From: Cyclobacteriaceae bacterium
GTDB lineage: Bacteria; Bacteroidota; Bacteroidia; Cytophagales; Cyclobacteriaceae
Assembly: GCA_016786495.1 (NCBI GenBank)
Contig: JAEUUJ010000083.1
Coordinates: forward strand, 1-64,000
Length of the DNA: 64,000 nt
Direction of reading: 5' to 3'
In this document: positions 25,811 to 35,290 of the stretch, piece after piece
Numbering within the stretch: position 1 is the first letter of the stretch
Layout: the number at the start of each line of letters is the position of its first letter
Program-made: the position numbers and the translations under genes
Notes under the pieces: generated by a model
Databases searched by the model: none
What the model was told of the DNA's origin: nothing
Seen by the model: only the letters and a program-made list of their open reading frames with translations

Positions 25811-25834
25811 ATCTATCGAAATATTTAAATATAT
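25811..25834. promoter_or_regulatory. Operator-like palindrome 2, upstream of the OYE reductase gene
   Basis: ATCTATCGAAA and TTTAAATATAT flank TA and match at 8 of 11 positions. Aligned with palindrome 1, 17 of 21 core bases are identical. It ends 19 nt before the reductase ATG, so bound protein would cover the promoter. Confidence 0.55.
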
Positions 25835-25853
25835 AATTTAATCAATACTTGCT

Positions 25854-26957
25854 ATGAGTTCAAAACCTGCACTTACCCCTTACCCGCTGGGCAATACCGA
25901 ATTGAAGAACCGGATCGCGATGGCGCCCATGACCCGCAGCCGCGCGTTAAACAATATCCCAAATGAATTGATAGCCGAATATTATGCGCAGCGCGCTTCT
26001 GCAGGCCTGATCATTACCGAGGGAACTTCACCTTCGCCCAACGGATTGGGCTATGCCCGTATTCCGGGTATTTTTTCCGCAGAACAAGTTAAGGGCTGGA
26101 AGAACGTAACATCGGCTGTTCATAAAAACGGAGGAAAGATTTTTGTACAACTCATGCACACCGGTCGCGTAAGCCATGCACTTAATCTTCCTGAAGGTGC
26201 TACCGTACTGGCTCCGTCCGCTGTGGCACTTCCGGGTGAAATCTGGACCGACCAGCAAGGAATGCAGGCCTACACGCCAGCGCACGCCATGACAGCCGGG
26301 CAACTTGCTGATGCAAAACGTGAATTTGTACAAGCTGCTATTCATGCAGTTGAGGCCGGTTTTGATGGTGTTGAACTTCATGCGGCCAACGGATATCTGT
26401 TGGAACAATTCTTATCGCCTCACACCAATCAACGTACCGATGCATACGGAGGCGGGGTTGAAAATCGCGCAAGGTTTGTATTGGAGGTAACTCAGGCTGT
26501 GAGCGAAGCCATCGGCAAGGAAAAAACCGGAATCCGCCTCTCGCCTTTCGGAACCAACAACGATATCCGCAACTACCCGGGTGTAGATGTGATGTACGGA
26601 TACCTCGCGGAAGAATTAAACAAACTCGGCATCGCGTATCTCCACGTAACGGATCAAACAGCCGGACATAAATCCGAAGTTGTTGATTTGGTTAAGACCT
26701 CGCTTCGCAAAAAATTCCGGAACACGCTCATTCTGTCGGGCGGCCATACCCTGGCAAGCGCAGAAGAGGCAATCAGCCTTGGCTTAGCCGACCTGGTTTC
26801 GTTTGGGCGACCCTTCATCACCAATCCAGATCTGGTGAACCGTTTTCAGAAAAATCTTCCGCTCAACATTAAACTGGATTCGAAGACGCTTTACGCGGCC
26901 GATGCCAAGGGCTACACCGACTACCCGGTATTTGAAGAAGAACTACTCAGCGCATAA
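25854..26957 (+). CDS. nemA: Old-yellow-enzyme family alkene reductase (NemA-like)
   Basis: An FMN-dependent TIM-barrel enzyme of 367 residues. It has the N-terminal LKNRIAMAPMTRSRA and the family signature HAANGYLLEQFLSPHTNQRTD, and near the C-terminus LILSGGHTLASAEEAI and VSFGRPFITNPDL. Relatives reduce the C=C bond of electrophiles such as N-ethylmaleimide and other enones using NAD(P)H. The ArsR gene and two palindromes upstream suggest control by an electrophile. A DoxX-like membrane protein follows after 33 nt and is probably co-transcribed. Confidence 0.9.
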   Translation: MSSKPALTPYPLGNTELKNRIAMAPMTRSRALNNIPNELIAEYYAQRASAGLIITEGTSPSPNGLGYARIPGIFSAEQVKGWKNVTSAVHKNGGKIFVQLMHTGRVSHALNLPEGATVLAPSAVALPGEIWTDQQGMQAYTPAHAMTAGQLADAKREFVQAAIHAVEAGFDGVELHAANGYLLEQFLSPHTNQRTDAYGGGVENRARFVLEVTQAVSEAIGKEKTGIRLSPFGTNNDIRNYPGVDVMYGYLAEELNKLGIAYLHVTDQTAGHKSEVVDLVKTSLRKKFRNTLILSGGHTLASAEEAISLGLADLVSFGRPFITNPDLVNRFQKNLPLNIKLDSKTLYAADAKGYTDYPVFEEELLSA

Positions 26958-26990
26958 AAAAATAACTACATACCCTTTAAACATTTCGTT

Positions 26991-27398
26991 ATGTCTACAA
27001 AAATCAAATCCCTGTCAACCATCATCACCCGGTCATTGCTGGGGCTGATTTATTTATTCTTCGGATTAAATTTCTTCCTGCATTATCTGCCAACTCCGCC
27101 GGCTCAAACCGGAGCTGCGGGAAGTTTTCTGGGCGGACTATTTCAAGCCGGGTATTTTTTTCCGATGGTAAAAGGTCTTGAAGTTCTTTTGGGCGGCTTT
27201 CTGCTATTGAATTTTCTGACCCCGCTTTCGCTGGTGATCCTCGCTCCGATTAGCCTGAACATTCTGTTGTTTCATCTATTCCTCGCGCCAACGAACATCG
27301 CCATAGCGATCGTAATCGTTGCCCTGCATGTGTTCTTGTTCTGGGCGTACCGGAAAAATTATCGCAGTATTTTCGATCCGAATGTTCTGCTAACCTGA
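26991..27398 (+). CDS. DoxX-like small membrane protein
   Basis: A 135-residue protein with about four membrane helices. An N-terminal segment (LLGLIYLFFGLNFFLHYLP), GGLFQAGYFFPMVKGLEVLLGGFLL and two further hydrophobic stretches resemble the DoxX/DoxD family. Some relatives link to thiol or quinone redox metabolism, but function is not settled. It shares a transcript with the flavin reductase and is followed by a bidirectional terminator. Confidence 0.7.
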   Translation: MSTKIKSLSTIITRSLLGLIYLFFGLNFFLHYLPTPPAQTGAAGSFLGGLFQAGYFFPMVKGLEVLLGGFLLLNFLTPLSLVILAPISLNILLFHLFLAPTNIAIAIVIVALHVFLFWAYRKNYRSIFDPNVLLT

Positions 27399-27424
27399 CA
27401 TTAAACCAAACCCTTATAAAAATG

Positions 27425-27455
27425 AAAAGCCCAGTCCTGACGGAGCTGAGCTTTT
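27425..27455. terminator. Bidirectional terminator between the DoxX and PRC-barrel genes
   Basis: AAAAGC c CAG (27425-27434) pairs with CTG a GCTTTT (27446-27455), one mismatch, with T-rich sequence on either side depending on strand. It separates two convergent genes. Confidence 0.7.
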
Positions 27456-27477
27456 CTGCTTTATAGGATACCTGTAG

Positions 27478-27909
27478 TTAATACGGTTCTGCACCAGTAT
27501 TAGGTCCCATAAAGCTCCCCCAGTACTTATATGTCTTTTCCATCACGTGTGAATTCGTTTCCGGCCAGTGATTTTTGTCGAAGCCGGGCGCGTTTTCCAA
27601 CACTTCTTTCTTCTGATGCAGAATGAAAGCGTGACGGCCTGTATCAATAGTTAATGCTTTAAAGGGTACGGCAAAATATTTTTCACCAATGCCCAGGAAA
27701 CCTCCGAACTCAATCACAACATACTCTACTCGTCCGTCCTGAAGATTTACCATGATTTCACGAATCTCTCCAAGGTTTTCGTCCAGGTTATTATACACCT
27801 TATCTCCAATGATGGAAGACGTAGTCAGGTACTTCACCGGAGTGTTGGCATAGTGCCCTTCATGATTTTCACCCGTTAAGTTGTCTCTGTCCAAGGTAGT
27901 GGTCGCCAT
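27478..27909 (-). CDS. PRC-barrel domain protein
   Basis: The 143-residue protein has a PRC-barrel-like core: LTTSSIIGDKVYNNLDENLGEIREIMVNL (about 27-55), then a region ending in GRVEYVVIEFGGFLGIGEKYFAVPF. Such domains occur in bacterial stress and photosynthetic-reaction-centre proteins. No signal peptide is seen. The ATG at 27909 is preferred; a longer frame exists but gives a poorly structured N-terminus. The first residues of the neighbouring rightward gene diverge from it. Confidence 0.75.
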   Translation of the reverse strand: MATTTLDRDNLTGENHEGHYANTPVKYLTTSSIIGDKVYNNLDENLGEIREIMVNLQDGRVEYVVIEFGGFLGIGEKYFAVPFKALTIDTGRHAFILHQKKEVLENAPGFDKNHWPETNSHVMEKTYKYWGSFMGPNTGAEPY

Positions 27910-28048
27910 AATAATCGTGGTTTCGATTGAATGTTGGCAACTATCAGACCATCGGAAAACGGCGGTTTTGAGCCAAAATGAAGGCGCAGATTCCACAAAA
28001 TTGTTTAACCGGTGTGGAAAGCGTGGAAAATACTTCACATTTTTAAGG

Positions 28049-28216
28049 ATGAAGAAGAAGGAATGCCCGGCGTGCGCGATGGAGGTTGATGAAAAGAGTA
28101 ACGTGTGCCCGATCTGCGGTTATGAGTTTACCTCCACCGGAGGCAGCCGGAAATGGATTGCGATATTTCTGCTTGTACTGATTGCCCTTTACTTTTTTGG
28201 ACGATTTATCTTCTAA
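28049..28216 (+). CDS. Small zinc-ribbon membrane protein (55 aa)
   Basis: Two CxxC motifs (CPACAMEVDEKSNVCPICGYEF, residues about 6-27) form a zinc ribbon, followed by one membrane helix (WIAIFLLVLIALYFFGRFIF). The next gene starts 1 nt after the stop codon. The function is unknown; single-TM zinc ribbons of this kind may be adaptor or quality-control proteins. Confidence 0.7.
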   Translation: MKKKECPACAMEVDEKSNVCPICGYEFTSTGGSRKWIAIFLLVLIALYFFGRFIF

Positions 28217-28217
28217 T

Positions 28218-28730
28218 ATGTTCGTACTGAAGCTTAAACACTGGCAAGTTTTTATTCCAATGGTCCTGGCATTTTTTGTCATGAACGTTACCATTGAAAG
28301 CAACCCGCAGCTATCGGGCATGTTAACCCTCGTCGGATTATTGATTTGGTTCAGCTGGCTATTTCTGACCGGAAATTCACTCTACCACCTGTTACCCACC
28401 AGAATCGAAGTCAATCATACCCTATACATAATCAATAGTTTTTTATGGATAGCAGTTTACGCCATCATCATGATTATCTCAGATGGGCAGGGAATGACTT
28501 TTGAAGGTTGGATTGCGTTGCCATTCTTTTATGTAGCATTTGCGTTTTTGCACTCCTTCACGTTTCCGGCAAAAATGTTAGTCAGTATCGAAAAGAACAA
28601 GAAGGCAACCTTCGGTGAATATTTTGGAACGTTTTTACTGTTTTGCTTTATCCCCATTGGCATCTGGTTAATCCAGCCGCGTATTAACAAAATTGTTAAT
28701 AATGAGGTAAAGGAAGAACCCGTAAATTAA
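28218..28730 (+). CDS. Hypothetical membrane protein (170 aa)
   Basis: Not recognised. About four hydrophobic segments are seen: near residues 8-25, 33-50, 67-87 and 97-115, with a further one at about 138-158. It begins 1 nt after the zinc-ribbon gene and probably forms a two-gene unit with it. A longer frame starts at 28182 inside the upstream gene; the ATG at 28218 is chosen because it does not overlap. It converges with glycogen synthase, overlapping by 4 nt. Confidence 0.65.
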   Translation: MFVLKLKHWQVFIPMVLAFFVMNVTIESNPQLSGMLTLVGLLIWFSWLFLTGNSLYHLLPTRIEVNHTLYIINSFLWIAVYAIIMIISDGQGMTFEGWIALPFFYVAFAFLHSFTFPAKMLVSIEKNKKATFGEYFGTFLLFCFIPIGIWLIQPRINKIVNNEVKEEPVN

Positions 28731-30550
28731 TTCTTCAGCACAAGCTGATACGCCTCCTTATAATGTTTAATCAGATTCGACCAGTCGAAAATAGATGAGT
28801 TGTTCTCAACATTATTACGTTGCATGATGCGTTCGCGTCTCGACTGATTGACAAATTTGTACATCACATCGGTTAACTGGTTGGCCGACCACTCGAACGT
28901 GCGCTTGCCGCGTTCAATCACGTGCAAACCGTATTGATTATGTTCCGGCAAATGCCGGAGCAAGTAATCGCCAAACCCGGAAAGGTCGCTGGTGATAGAC
29001 GGAACTCCGCTTGCCATACACTCCAGCGGGGTATAACCCCATGGCTCATAATAGCTCGGAAACACACCCAGGTGACAGCCCCGCACAAACTGATGGTATT
29101 CCATCCCGAAGAGCGGACTGCTGGTGGTTATAAAATCCGGATGGTAAACAATCTTCACCGGATCCTTCGGACTATTAAGAAGCTTGTTCGCATTCAGACA
29201 CATTAAAATATCATCCTGCGACTCATTCACTAAATTATGGGTGACTACAGCCGGATTGGCCTTCGTTTTCCAGGCCTGAATAGTTCTGCGATAGCGCAAT
29301 TTCCAATATTCGTCTACAAACTCATTTAAGTTAGGAAGCTGGTTATCGGTTCGCGTTGTGCTTTCATAGAACAACTTTTTACCGATCTGCTTTTCGATGG
29401 CATCGCACGTTTGCGAAATCTCCTGCATCATGGCCATTGCCTGCAGTACTTCCGGCTTGATGCTGTAGAAGTCGCGCTTGGTGACGAAGAACATCACTAC
29501 GGTTAAATCGGTCTTCTCTTTCTTCAACCGTTGGTTGAGCCGGCTCAGTGCCTCCAGCGTTAAATCAAATCCTTTGTTTTTATACTCATACCGGCCAGAT
29601 GTGAACAGGTATATTGTTTTATTCAGATCAAACGAATACGAGTGAAAGAAATGCGACATCACAAACTCGTGGATTTCTTCCTTGTAGCGCAGGTGCAGGT
29701 TTTGGAATTCATGCAGCGCCTCAAACCGTTCGATATTTAAACCATTCGGCAGAATCACTTCCGGCTTTCGCTTAAGCAGATGCCGGCATTCGCGGGCGGT
29801 AACTTCGCTCACCGTGGTGAGCACATCGGCCTTCTGCGCGCACGCGAACTCGATTCCGGCCTCAGCTTCCACACCAAATTTCCGGGCTTCCTCCCGCCAG
29901 TTAAAGAACGGCAGGTGCGCATAGAACAGCGGAGAGTTAATCGCCAAATGGCGGCCCAATTGTGTGGCATGCGTAGTGAATACGGTTTTCACCGGCATGT
30001 TCTCTTTCTTAATGTCAAGAATGGGCAATCCGGCCATCCATTCATGGAAATGGGCTATGATCGGCTTGTCTTTTGGAGCGAGCGCAGCGAGCTCATCGAT
30101 GAATAACTTGGTTAAGTAACTGAAGGCTACCACCTGATCAATCAACGCATGCTGAGTGGGTGTGCCGATCGAATGATTCTTCCACAACAGGTACTTAACC
30201 ACATTCAGCGCCTTGTCTTGAATAGCATTGGGATTCAATAGCACCACCCGCGGTTTTCCGGTGATAAGCCAGGTGGCGTATTGAACATCGTATCCTTTTT
30301 TACGCAAGGCGGCAGCTGCCAGGCCGAAAATATCCTGTGCATCGTCCAGGGGCTCCAATTCAGCCTGAATATTCTTATTTACATACGGGCCAATCATGCA
30401 ATAATTACCGCCCGCATAATCGACCATGCACGGGGCTTTCGACCGGATCACGGTGTAGATCCCGCCCACCTGATTACAAACCTCCCAGGCCACCTCCAGA
30501 ATCAATCCATTGGGAAATTGCTTCGCTACCTGTGCCGCCTTTTTTGACAT
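28727..30550 (-). CDS. Glycogen synthase, GT3 (eukaryotic-like) type
   Basis: The 607-residue protein starts with EVAWEVCNQVGGIYTVIRSKA, the donor-site lysine-containing motif of glycogen (starch) synthases of family GT3. It ends with EPWGYTPLECMASGVPSITSDL and SGFGDYLL. It is not the GlgA (GT5) enzyme of Enterobacteria. It extends alpha-1,4-glucan from a nucleotide sugar (UDP- or ADP-glucose). Acidic/polar central regions match the GT3 insertion. It is divergent from clpB. Confidence 0.9.
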   Translation of the reverse strand: MSKKAAQVAKQFPNGLILEVAWEVCNQVGGIYTVIRSKAPCMVDYAGGNYCMIGPYVNKNIQAELEPLDDAQDIFGLAAAALRKKGYDVQYATWLITGKPRVVLLNPNAIQDKALNVVKYLLWKNHSIGTPTQHALIDQVVAFSYLTKLFIDELAALAPKDKPIIAHFHEWMAGLPILDIKKENMPVKTVFTTHATQLGRHLAINSPLFYAHLPFFNWREEARKFGVEAEAGIEFACAQKADVLTTVSEVTARECRHLLKRKPEVILPNGLNIERFEALHEFQNLHLRYKEEIHEFVMSHFFHSYSFDLNKTIYLFTSGRYEYKNKGFDLTLEALSRLNQRLKKEKTDLTVVMFFVTKRDFYSIKPEVLQAMAMMQEISQTCDAIEKQIGKKLFYESTTRTDNQLPNLNEFVDEYWKLRYRRTIQAWKTKANPAVVTHNLVNESQDDILMCLNANKLLNSPKDPVKIVYHPDFITTSSPLFGMEYHQFVRGCHLGVFPSYYEPWGYTPLECMASGVPSITSDLSGFGDYLLRHLPEHNQYGLHVIERGKRTFEWSANQLTDVMYKFVNQSRRERIMQRNNVENNSSIFDWSNLIKHYKEAYQLVLKN

Positions 30551-30674
30551 CTTATAAGCCAGAATGGCCGTTTTTCCTTTCTAAATCTATCAAAATAAAT
30601 GTCAAAATTTCTGATTCCGCGCTTTTCCACTCAATGGATTGCGTTTTGATGTCATAGCCGCGAGAGCAAAACAT

Positions 30675-33290
30675 ATGAACTTCGAAAAATTTACGATCAA
30701 GTCGCAGGAGGCTTTGCAGAAGTCGGCAGAGATTGCCATGAGCAAACAGCAACAGGCAATTGAACCCGGTCATGTGCTGAAAGCCATTCTGGAAGTCGAT
30801 GAAAATGTATCGAACTACGTTTTCAAAAAGCTGAATGTAAACGAGACCATTCTCGTAAACAAGCTTGACGAGATTCTTAATTCGTATCCGCATGTAAGCG
30901 GACAACAACCGTATTTATCAAACACGACCAATCAGGTGTTGCAAAATGCGGAGAAAGAATTGCGTGAATTCAAAGACGAGTACATCTCAGTCGAGCATCT
31001 CTTGCTGGCCTTGCTGGCAACCAAAGACAAAGTATCAAGCATTTTAAAGGATGCCGGGTTTGAGCGTGCGGGATTGATCAAGGCGATTAAAGAACTTCGC
31101 GGTGGTTCAAAAGTTACCGATCAGAATGCGGAAGCGAAATACAAATCACTGGAGCGTTACTCTAAAAACCTGAACGATCTCGCGAAAAAAGGCAAGATCG
31201 ATCCGGTAATCGGGCGTGATGAAGAAATCAGGCGTGTGCTTCAAATTCTTTCCCGCAGAACGAAAAACAACCCTATCCTTTTGGGTGAACCGGGAGTTGG
31301 TAAGACCGCCATCGTGGAAGGTATGGCCCAGCGCATCGTAGATGGTGATGTTCCTGAAAATCTGAAAGAAAAAATTCTGGTATCGCTCGACATGGGCTTA
31401 CTTGTGGCGGGTGCAAAATACAAGGGTGAGTTTGAAGAACGCCTGAAAGCAGTCATCAAAGAGGTGACCGATTCAAACGGACAGATCATTCTCTTCATTG
31501 ATGAGATTCATACACTCATCGGTGCGGGTGGTGGCGAGGGCGCTATGGATGCTGCAAACCTCCTAAAACCTGCGTTGGCGCGCGGGGAGCTGCATGCCAT
31601 CGGGGCCACCACGTTAAAAGAGTACCAGAAGTATGTCGAAAAAGACAAAGCACTCGAGCGCAGATTCCAGGCCGTAATGGTAGACGAACCTTCCGTGGAA
31701 GATTCTATCTCTATTCTTCGCGGGATCAAAGACAAATACGAACTGCACCACGGTGTGCGCATTAAAGACGATGCTGTTATCTCAGCCGTTGAACTGTCGA
31801 GCCGCTACATCAGCGACCGGTTTTTACCCGATAAGGCAATCGACCTGATGGATGAAGCGGCCGCAAAACTTCGTCTTGAAATGGATTCCTTACCGGAAGA
31901 GCTTGATGAGTTGAACCGCAAGATCATGCAACTGGAGATTGAGCGCGAAGCGATCCGGAGGGAGAAAGACAAAGGCAAGGAAACCTTGTTGAATAAAGAG
32001 ATTGCTGAACTGTCGGAGGAGCGCAACTCCCTGAAAGCAAAATGGGAAAGTGAAAAGAGTGTGGTTCACGGCATCCAAAAAGAAAAAGAAAACATCGATA
32101 AGCTGAAGTTCGAAGCCGAGCAGGCCGAAAAGGCTGGCGACTATGGTAAGGTTGCAGAGATACGCTACGGAAAAATTACCGAAGCCGAAAAACGGCTGAA
32201 CGAATTTCAGCTGAAAATGAAAAATATGCAGGGCGAGAAATCGCTGCTGAAAGAAGAAGTAGACAGTGAAGACATCGCAGAAGTGGTAGCCAAGTGGACC
32301 GGAATTCCCGTTTCAAAAATGCTGCAGAGCGATCGTGAAAAACTGTTGCATCTCGAAGAAGAGTTAAGCAAGCGCGTTGCAGGCCAGGAAGAAGCAATTC
32401 AGGCGCTGAGCGATGCCGTACGGAGAAGTCGTGCGGGATTACAGGATCCAAAACGTCCTATTGGTTCATTCATTTTCATGGGAACCACGGGCGTGGGAAA
32501 AACAGAGTTGTCGAAGGCACTGGCAGACTATCTCTTCAACGATGAGAACGCGATGGTGCGGATCGACATGAGTGAGTACCAGGAACGTCACAGCGTAAGC
32601 AGGCTGATTGGTGCGCCTCCGGGATATGTTGGTTATGATGAAGGCGGACAATTAACTGAAGCTGTTCGCAGAAAACCATATTCTGTGATTCTGCTGGATG
32701 AAATCGAAAAAGCACATCCGGATGTTTTCAATATTCTTTTACAAGTATTGGATGACGGAAGGCTTACGGATAACAAGGGCCGCATGGCGAACTTTAAAAA
32801 TACGATTATCATCATGACTACGAATATCGGTTCGCAGTTAATCCAGGAAAATTTCGAGAAGATCAATGATGAGAACTATTTTGAAGTTCTGGAAACCACG
32901 AAGGATGAAGTGTTAACGCTGTTGCGTAAAACGGTTCGTCCGGAATTTGTAAACCGGATTGACGAGATCATCATGTTCCGTCCGCTGAGCCAAAAAGACA
33001 TTCGAAAGGTTGTAGACATTCAGGTTGATCTGATCAGGAAACGTTTGGATGAGGCGGGTGTAAAGATCGAAATCTCAGATGCCGCAAGGGATCGTCTGGC
33101 GAAGCTTGGGTTTGATCCGCAGTTTGGTGCACGACCCTTAAAACGCGTGCTTCAGCGGGAATTGTTGAACGAATTATCAAAACAAATATTGTCCGGAAAG
33201 GTTAGTAAAGATTCTATAATTTTTATCGACCTGAAGAATGAAACTGACTTCGTCTTCGAGAACTTAAATGAGGCGACCGCTGTTATATAA
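30675..33290 (+). CDS. clpB: ATP-dependent disaggregase ClpB
   Basis: The 871-residue protein has the Clp N domain (about 1-145), AAA+ domain 1 with Walker A GEPGVGKT (204-211), a coiled-coil middle domain (about 400-530, rich in Glu and Lys heptads), and AAA+ domain 2 with Walker [10 protein letters not shown] near residue 607. It ends without a ClpP-binding loop. It reactivates aggregated proteins with the DnaK system. The ATG at 30675 matches the usual N-terminus (MNFEKFT). A strong terminator follows. Confidence 0.97.
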   Translation: MNFEKFTIKSQEALQKSAEIAMSKQQQAIEPGHVLKAILEVDENVSNYVFKKLNVNETILVNKLDEILNSYPHVSGQQPYLSNTTNQVLQNAEKELREFKDEYISVEHLLLALLATKDKVSSILKDAGFERAGLIKAIKELRGGSKVTDQNAEAKYKSLERYSKNLNDLAKKGKIDPVIGRDEEIRRVLQILSRRTKNNPILLGEPGVGKTAIVEGMAQRIVDGDVPENLKEKILVSLDMGLLVAGAKYKGEFEERLKAVIKEVTDSNGQIILFIDEIHTLIGAGGGEGAMDAANLLKPALARGELHAIGATTLKEYQKYVEKDKALERRFQAVMVDEPSVEDSISILRGIKDKYELHHGVRIKDDAVISAVELSSRYISDRFLPDKAIDLMDEAAAKLRLEMDSLPEELDELNRKIMQLEIEREAIRREKDKGKETLLNKEIAELSEERNSLKAKWESEKSVVHGIQKEKENIDKLKFEAEQAEKAGDYGKVAEIRYGKITEAEKRLNEFQLKMKNMQGEKSLLKEEVDSEDIAEVVAKWTGIPVSKMLQSDREKLLHLEEELSKRVAGQEEAIQALSDAVRRSRAGLQDPKRPIGSFIFMGTTGVGKTELSKALADYLFNDENAMVRIDMSEYQERHSVSRLIGAPPGYVGYDEGGQLTEAVRRKPYSVILLDEIEKAHPDVFNILLQVLDDGRLTDNKGRMANFKNTIIIMTTNIGSQLIQENFEKINDENYFEVLETTKDEVLTLLRKTVRPEFVNRIDEIIMFRPLSQKDIRKVVDIQVDLIRKRLDEAGVKIEISDAARDRLAKLGFDPQFGARPLKRVLQRELLNELSKQILSGKVSKDSIIFIDLKNETDFVFENLNEATAVI

Positions 33291-33358
33291 GCAGGTTTAA
33301 GATAATATCCGTTTCCCGGGTTCCCCGGGGGCGGGTAGGTTGAGGGGTTTGGTTGATT

Positions 33359-33387
33359 GCCCCGGGGTGGTTCCCGGGGCTTTTTTT
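33359..33387 (+). terminator. Intrinsic terminator of clpB
   Basis: GCCCCGGG (33359-33366) and CCCGGGGC (33373-33380) form a perfect 8-bp GC-rich stem with a 6-nt loop, followed by T7 (33381-33387). Confidence 0.93.
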
Positions 33388-33446
33388 GTCCTTAGAAAAA
33401 TGCCAGGCCGGTGTAATCCGCATTCCGATTGCAACACTTATTTGTC

Positions 33447-34073
33447 ATGCTGGCGATAACAGACCTCTCCAAAAAATACGGTTCACATACGGTGCTGACC
33501 ATATCCGGACTGACTATCCCGGATGGGACATTTTGGGTAGAAGGTGGCAATGGGTCGGGGAAAACCACACTGCTGAAAATCATCGCAGGTATTTGTCCGT
33601 TCGAGGGGGCCGTCAGTATCAACGGGATTGATCTGGTAAAGTCACCCGTTGTATATCGCAGGCAGATTTCATACGCCGAAGCAGAGCCGCAATTTCCGGG
33701 AATCTTAACCGGAACCGAACTGATTCGATTCTTTCAAAAAACACGAAATGCAGACCCATCGCAGGTTAACCAGCTGATCAGCCAGTTTAACATCCGTGAT
33801 TTTTTAGATCGGCCGGTAGGTGGCTATTCAAGCGGAATGATGAAAAAATTATCGATCCTGCTGGCATTCATCGGTCCGCAAAAACTCATTTTGCTTGACG
33901 AGCCGCTGATCACGCTGGACGTAAATTTTACTCCGATACTCCTTTCAATAATTCACGAGGCGCAAACAAACGGAATTTCCTTTTTGATTACGTCACACCA
34001 GGCGTTTGAGCAAAATATCTTGTCGTTTGATGGAAGGCTTGTCGTGCGCGACCAAACCGTTCAGTTGACATGA
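33447..34073 (+). CDS. ABC transporter ATP-binding protein
   Basis: The 208-residue ATPase has Walker A GGNGSGKT (33-40), a signature-like GGYSSGMMKK near residue 130, and Walker B LILLDEPL. Its stop overlaps the ATG of the next membrane protein (ATGA), so the two form a two-subunit exporter. The length is that of a minimal ABC subunit. Substrate is unknown. The ATG at 33447 is preferred over an in-frame TTG at 33429. Confidence 0.88.
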   Translation: MLAITDLSKKYGSHTVLTISGLTIPDGTFWVEGGNGSGKTTLLKIIAGICPFEGAVSINGIDLVKSPVVYRRQISYAEAEPQFPGILTGTELIRFFQKTRNADPSQVNQLISQFNIRDFLDRPVGGYSSGMMKKLSILLAFIGPQKLILLDEPLITLDVNFTPILLSIIHEAQTNGISFLITSHQAFEQNILSFDGRLVVRDQTVQLT

Positions 34074-35161
34074 GCGCCATTCAAAACGCGTTGGTTAAAA
34101 CCGTGGTGATTCCGTTCTACCGGAGCCATGCCGGCTTGCTGTTGTTTGTTTTCCTAATCATGTTCGGAACCGTTGAATCGAACCAGCTGGTCAACTATCA
34201 TCGTGCGCTTATTGAAGGGATGTTCGAAGCACCCGTGTTTCTGATGGTCGTCATGCTGGTTTGGCTTCTCTACAGTACAAAAATTCTGATCTATGTTCTC
34301 TCCCTTTTCAGAACGCCAGACTATCGCTTTTTTACTGACCTGACGTTACTCCCGCGCACCGTTTCATTTTTCAACCTCGTGCTTACGGTGATCACATGTT
34401 TCCTCCCCGTGTTAGCGTACTCCGTCTTCATTTGCCTGATCGGTTTTTCGAAAGGCTACTATGTGCCCAGTATACTGATTTTGATTTTTCAGTGCGCATT
34501 GTGCGTCTTCAATACATATGCCATCCTGGTCGTTACGGGGACCCAACATCGGTTTACGTGGAAAATTCCGGGCTTAAGGATACCCAACGTAGCGGGAAGA
34601 ATAGGTTTTTACGTCTCATACTTTTTAACCGAAGAAAAGATTGCGTTGCTGATCAGCAAAACATTCTCGCTGGCCCTGTTATATATTGTTCGCGAAGCCA
34701 CCGTTGCCGGTGACGATTTTCGCATCCTTGGATTGACGTGGGTATTCGTGTTGCTGTCGCACACCTTCCTGCTCCCGAAAGTCAGAATCTTCGAAGACCG
34801 GTATCTTATCTGGATCAAAGCGCTCCCCTTCAAAACATTACACACGTGCCTGATGTACATCCTGTTTTATGCCGGCCTGATGTTACCCGAACTGGTGTTC
34901 AGCATCAGCATGATGGGAAACATGGGCGAATTACTATGGCTCGTACTCCTGTCAGCGGGCGTGCTGTTTTTCATTCACGTCTATCTGCTGAAACCACAAC
35001 GCGATCCGGAAAAATTCAGCACGTTTTTATTCTGGCTTTTTATGACAAGCTTTTTCGCAATTCTCAGCAAACTTATCATTCCGTTTTCGCTCGTACTGAT
35101 CGCTGCCGCGTGTATCCGCCTTGTTCAGCGATATTATCGCTACGAACCAGCTGTTGAATGA
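34070..35161 (+). CDS. ABC transporter membrane subunit (hypothetical)
   Basis: A 363-residue hydrophobic protein with roughly ten predicted membrane helices, coupled by a 4-nt overlap to the ATPase. No family name is evident, but position and composition mark it as the transport partner. Direction and substrate cannot be told. Confidence 0.7.
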   Translation: MSAIQNALVKTVVIPFYRSHAGLLLFVFLIMFGTVESNQLVNYHRALIEGMFEAPVFLMVVMLVWLLYSTKILIYVLSLFRTPDYRFFTDLTLLPRTVSFFNLVLTVITCFLPVLAYSVFICLIGFSKGYYVPSILILIFQCALCVFNTYAILVVTGTQHRFTWKIPGLRIPNVAGRIGFYVSYFLTEEKIALLISKTFSLALLYIVREATVAGDDFRILGLTWVFVLLSHTFLLPKVRIFEDRYLIWIKALPFKTLHTCLMYILFYAGLMLPELVFSISMMGNMGELLWLVLLSAGVLFFIHVYLLKPQRDPEKFSTFLFWLFMTSFFAILSKLIIPFSLVLIAAACIRLVQRYYRYEPAVE

Positions 35162-35290
35162 CCAGGCAATTGCTTCGGTAGCAGTGATTGGCATGCGGGA
35201 CGAAAACCCATTCAGTGAGATCATTTCTCAAGACTCTGCTCCATGTTCCGGAAGATGTACTTCAGCGCCTGAACGGCAAACGTGATCAGG

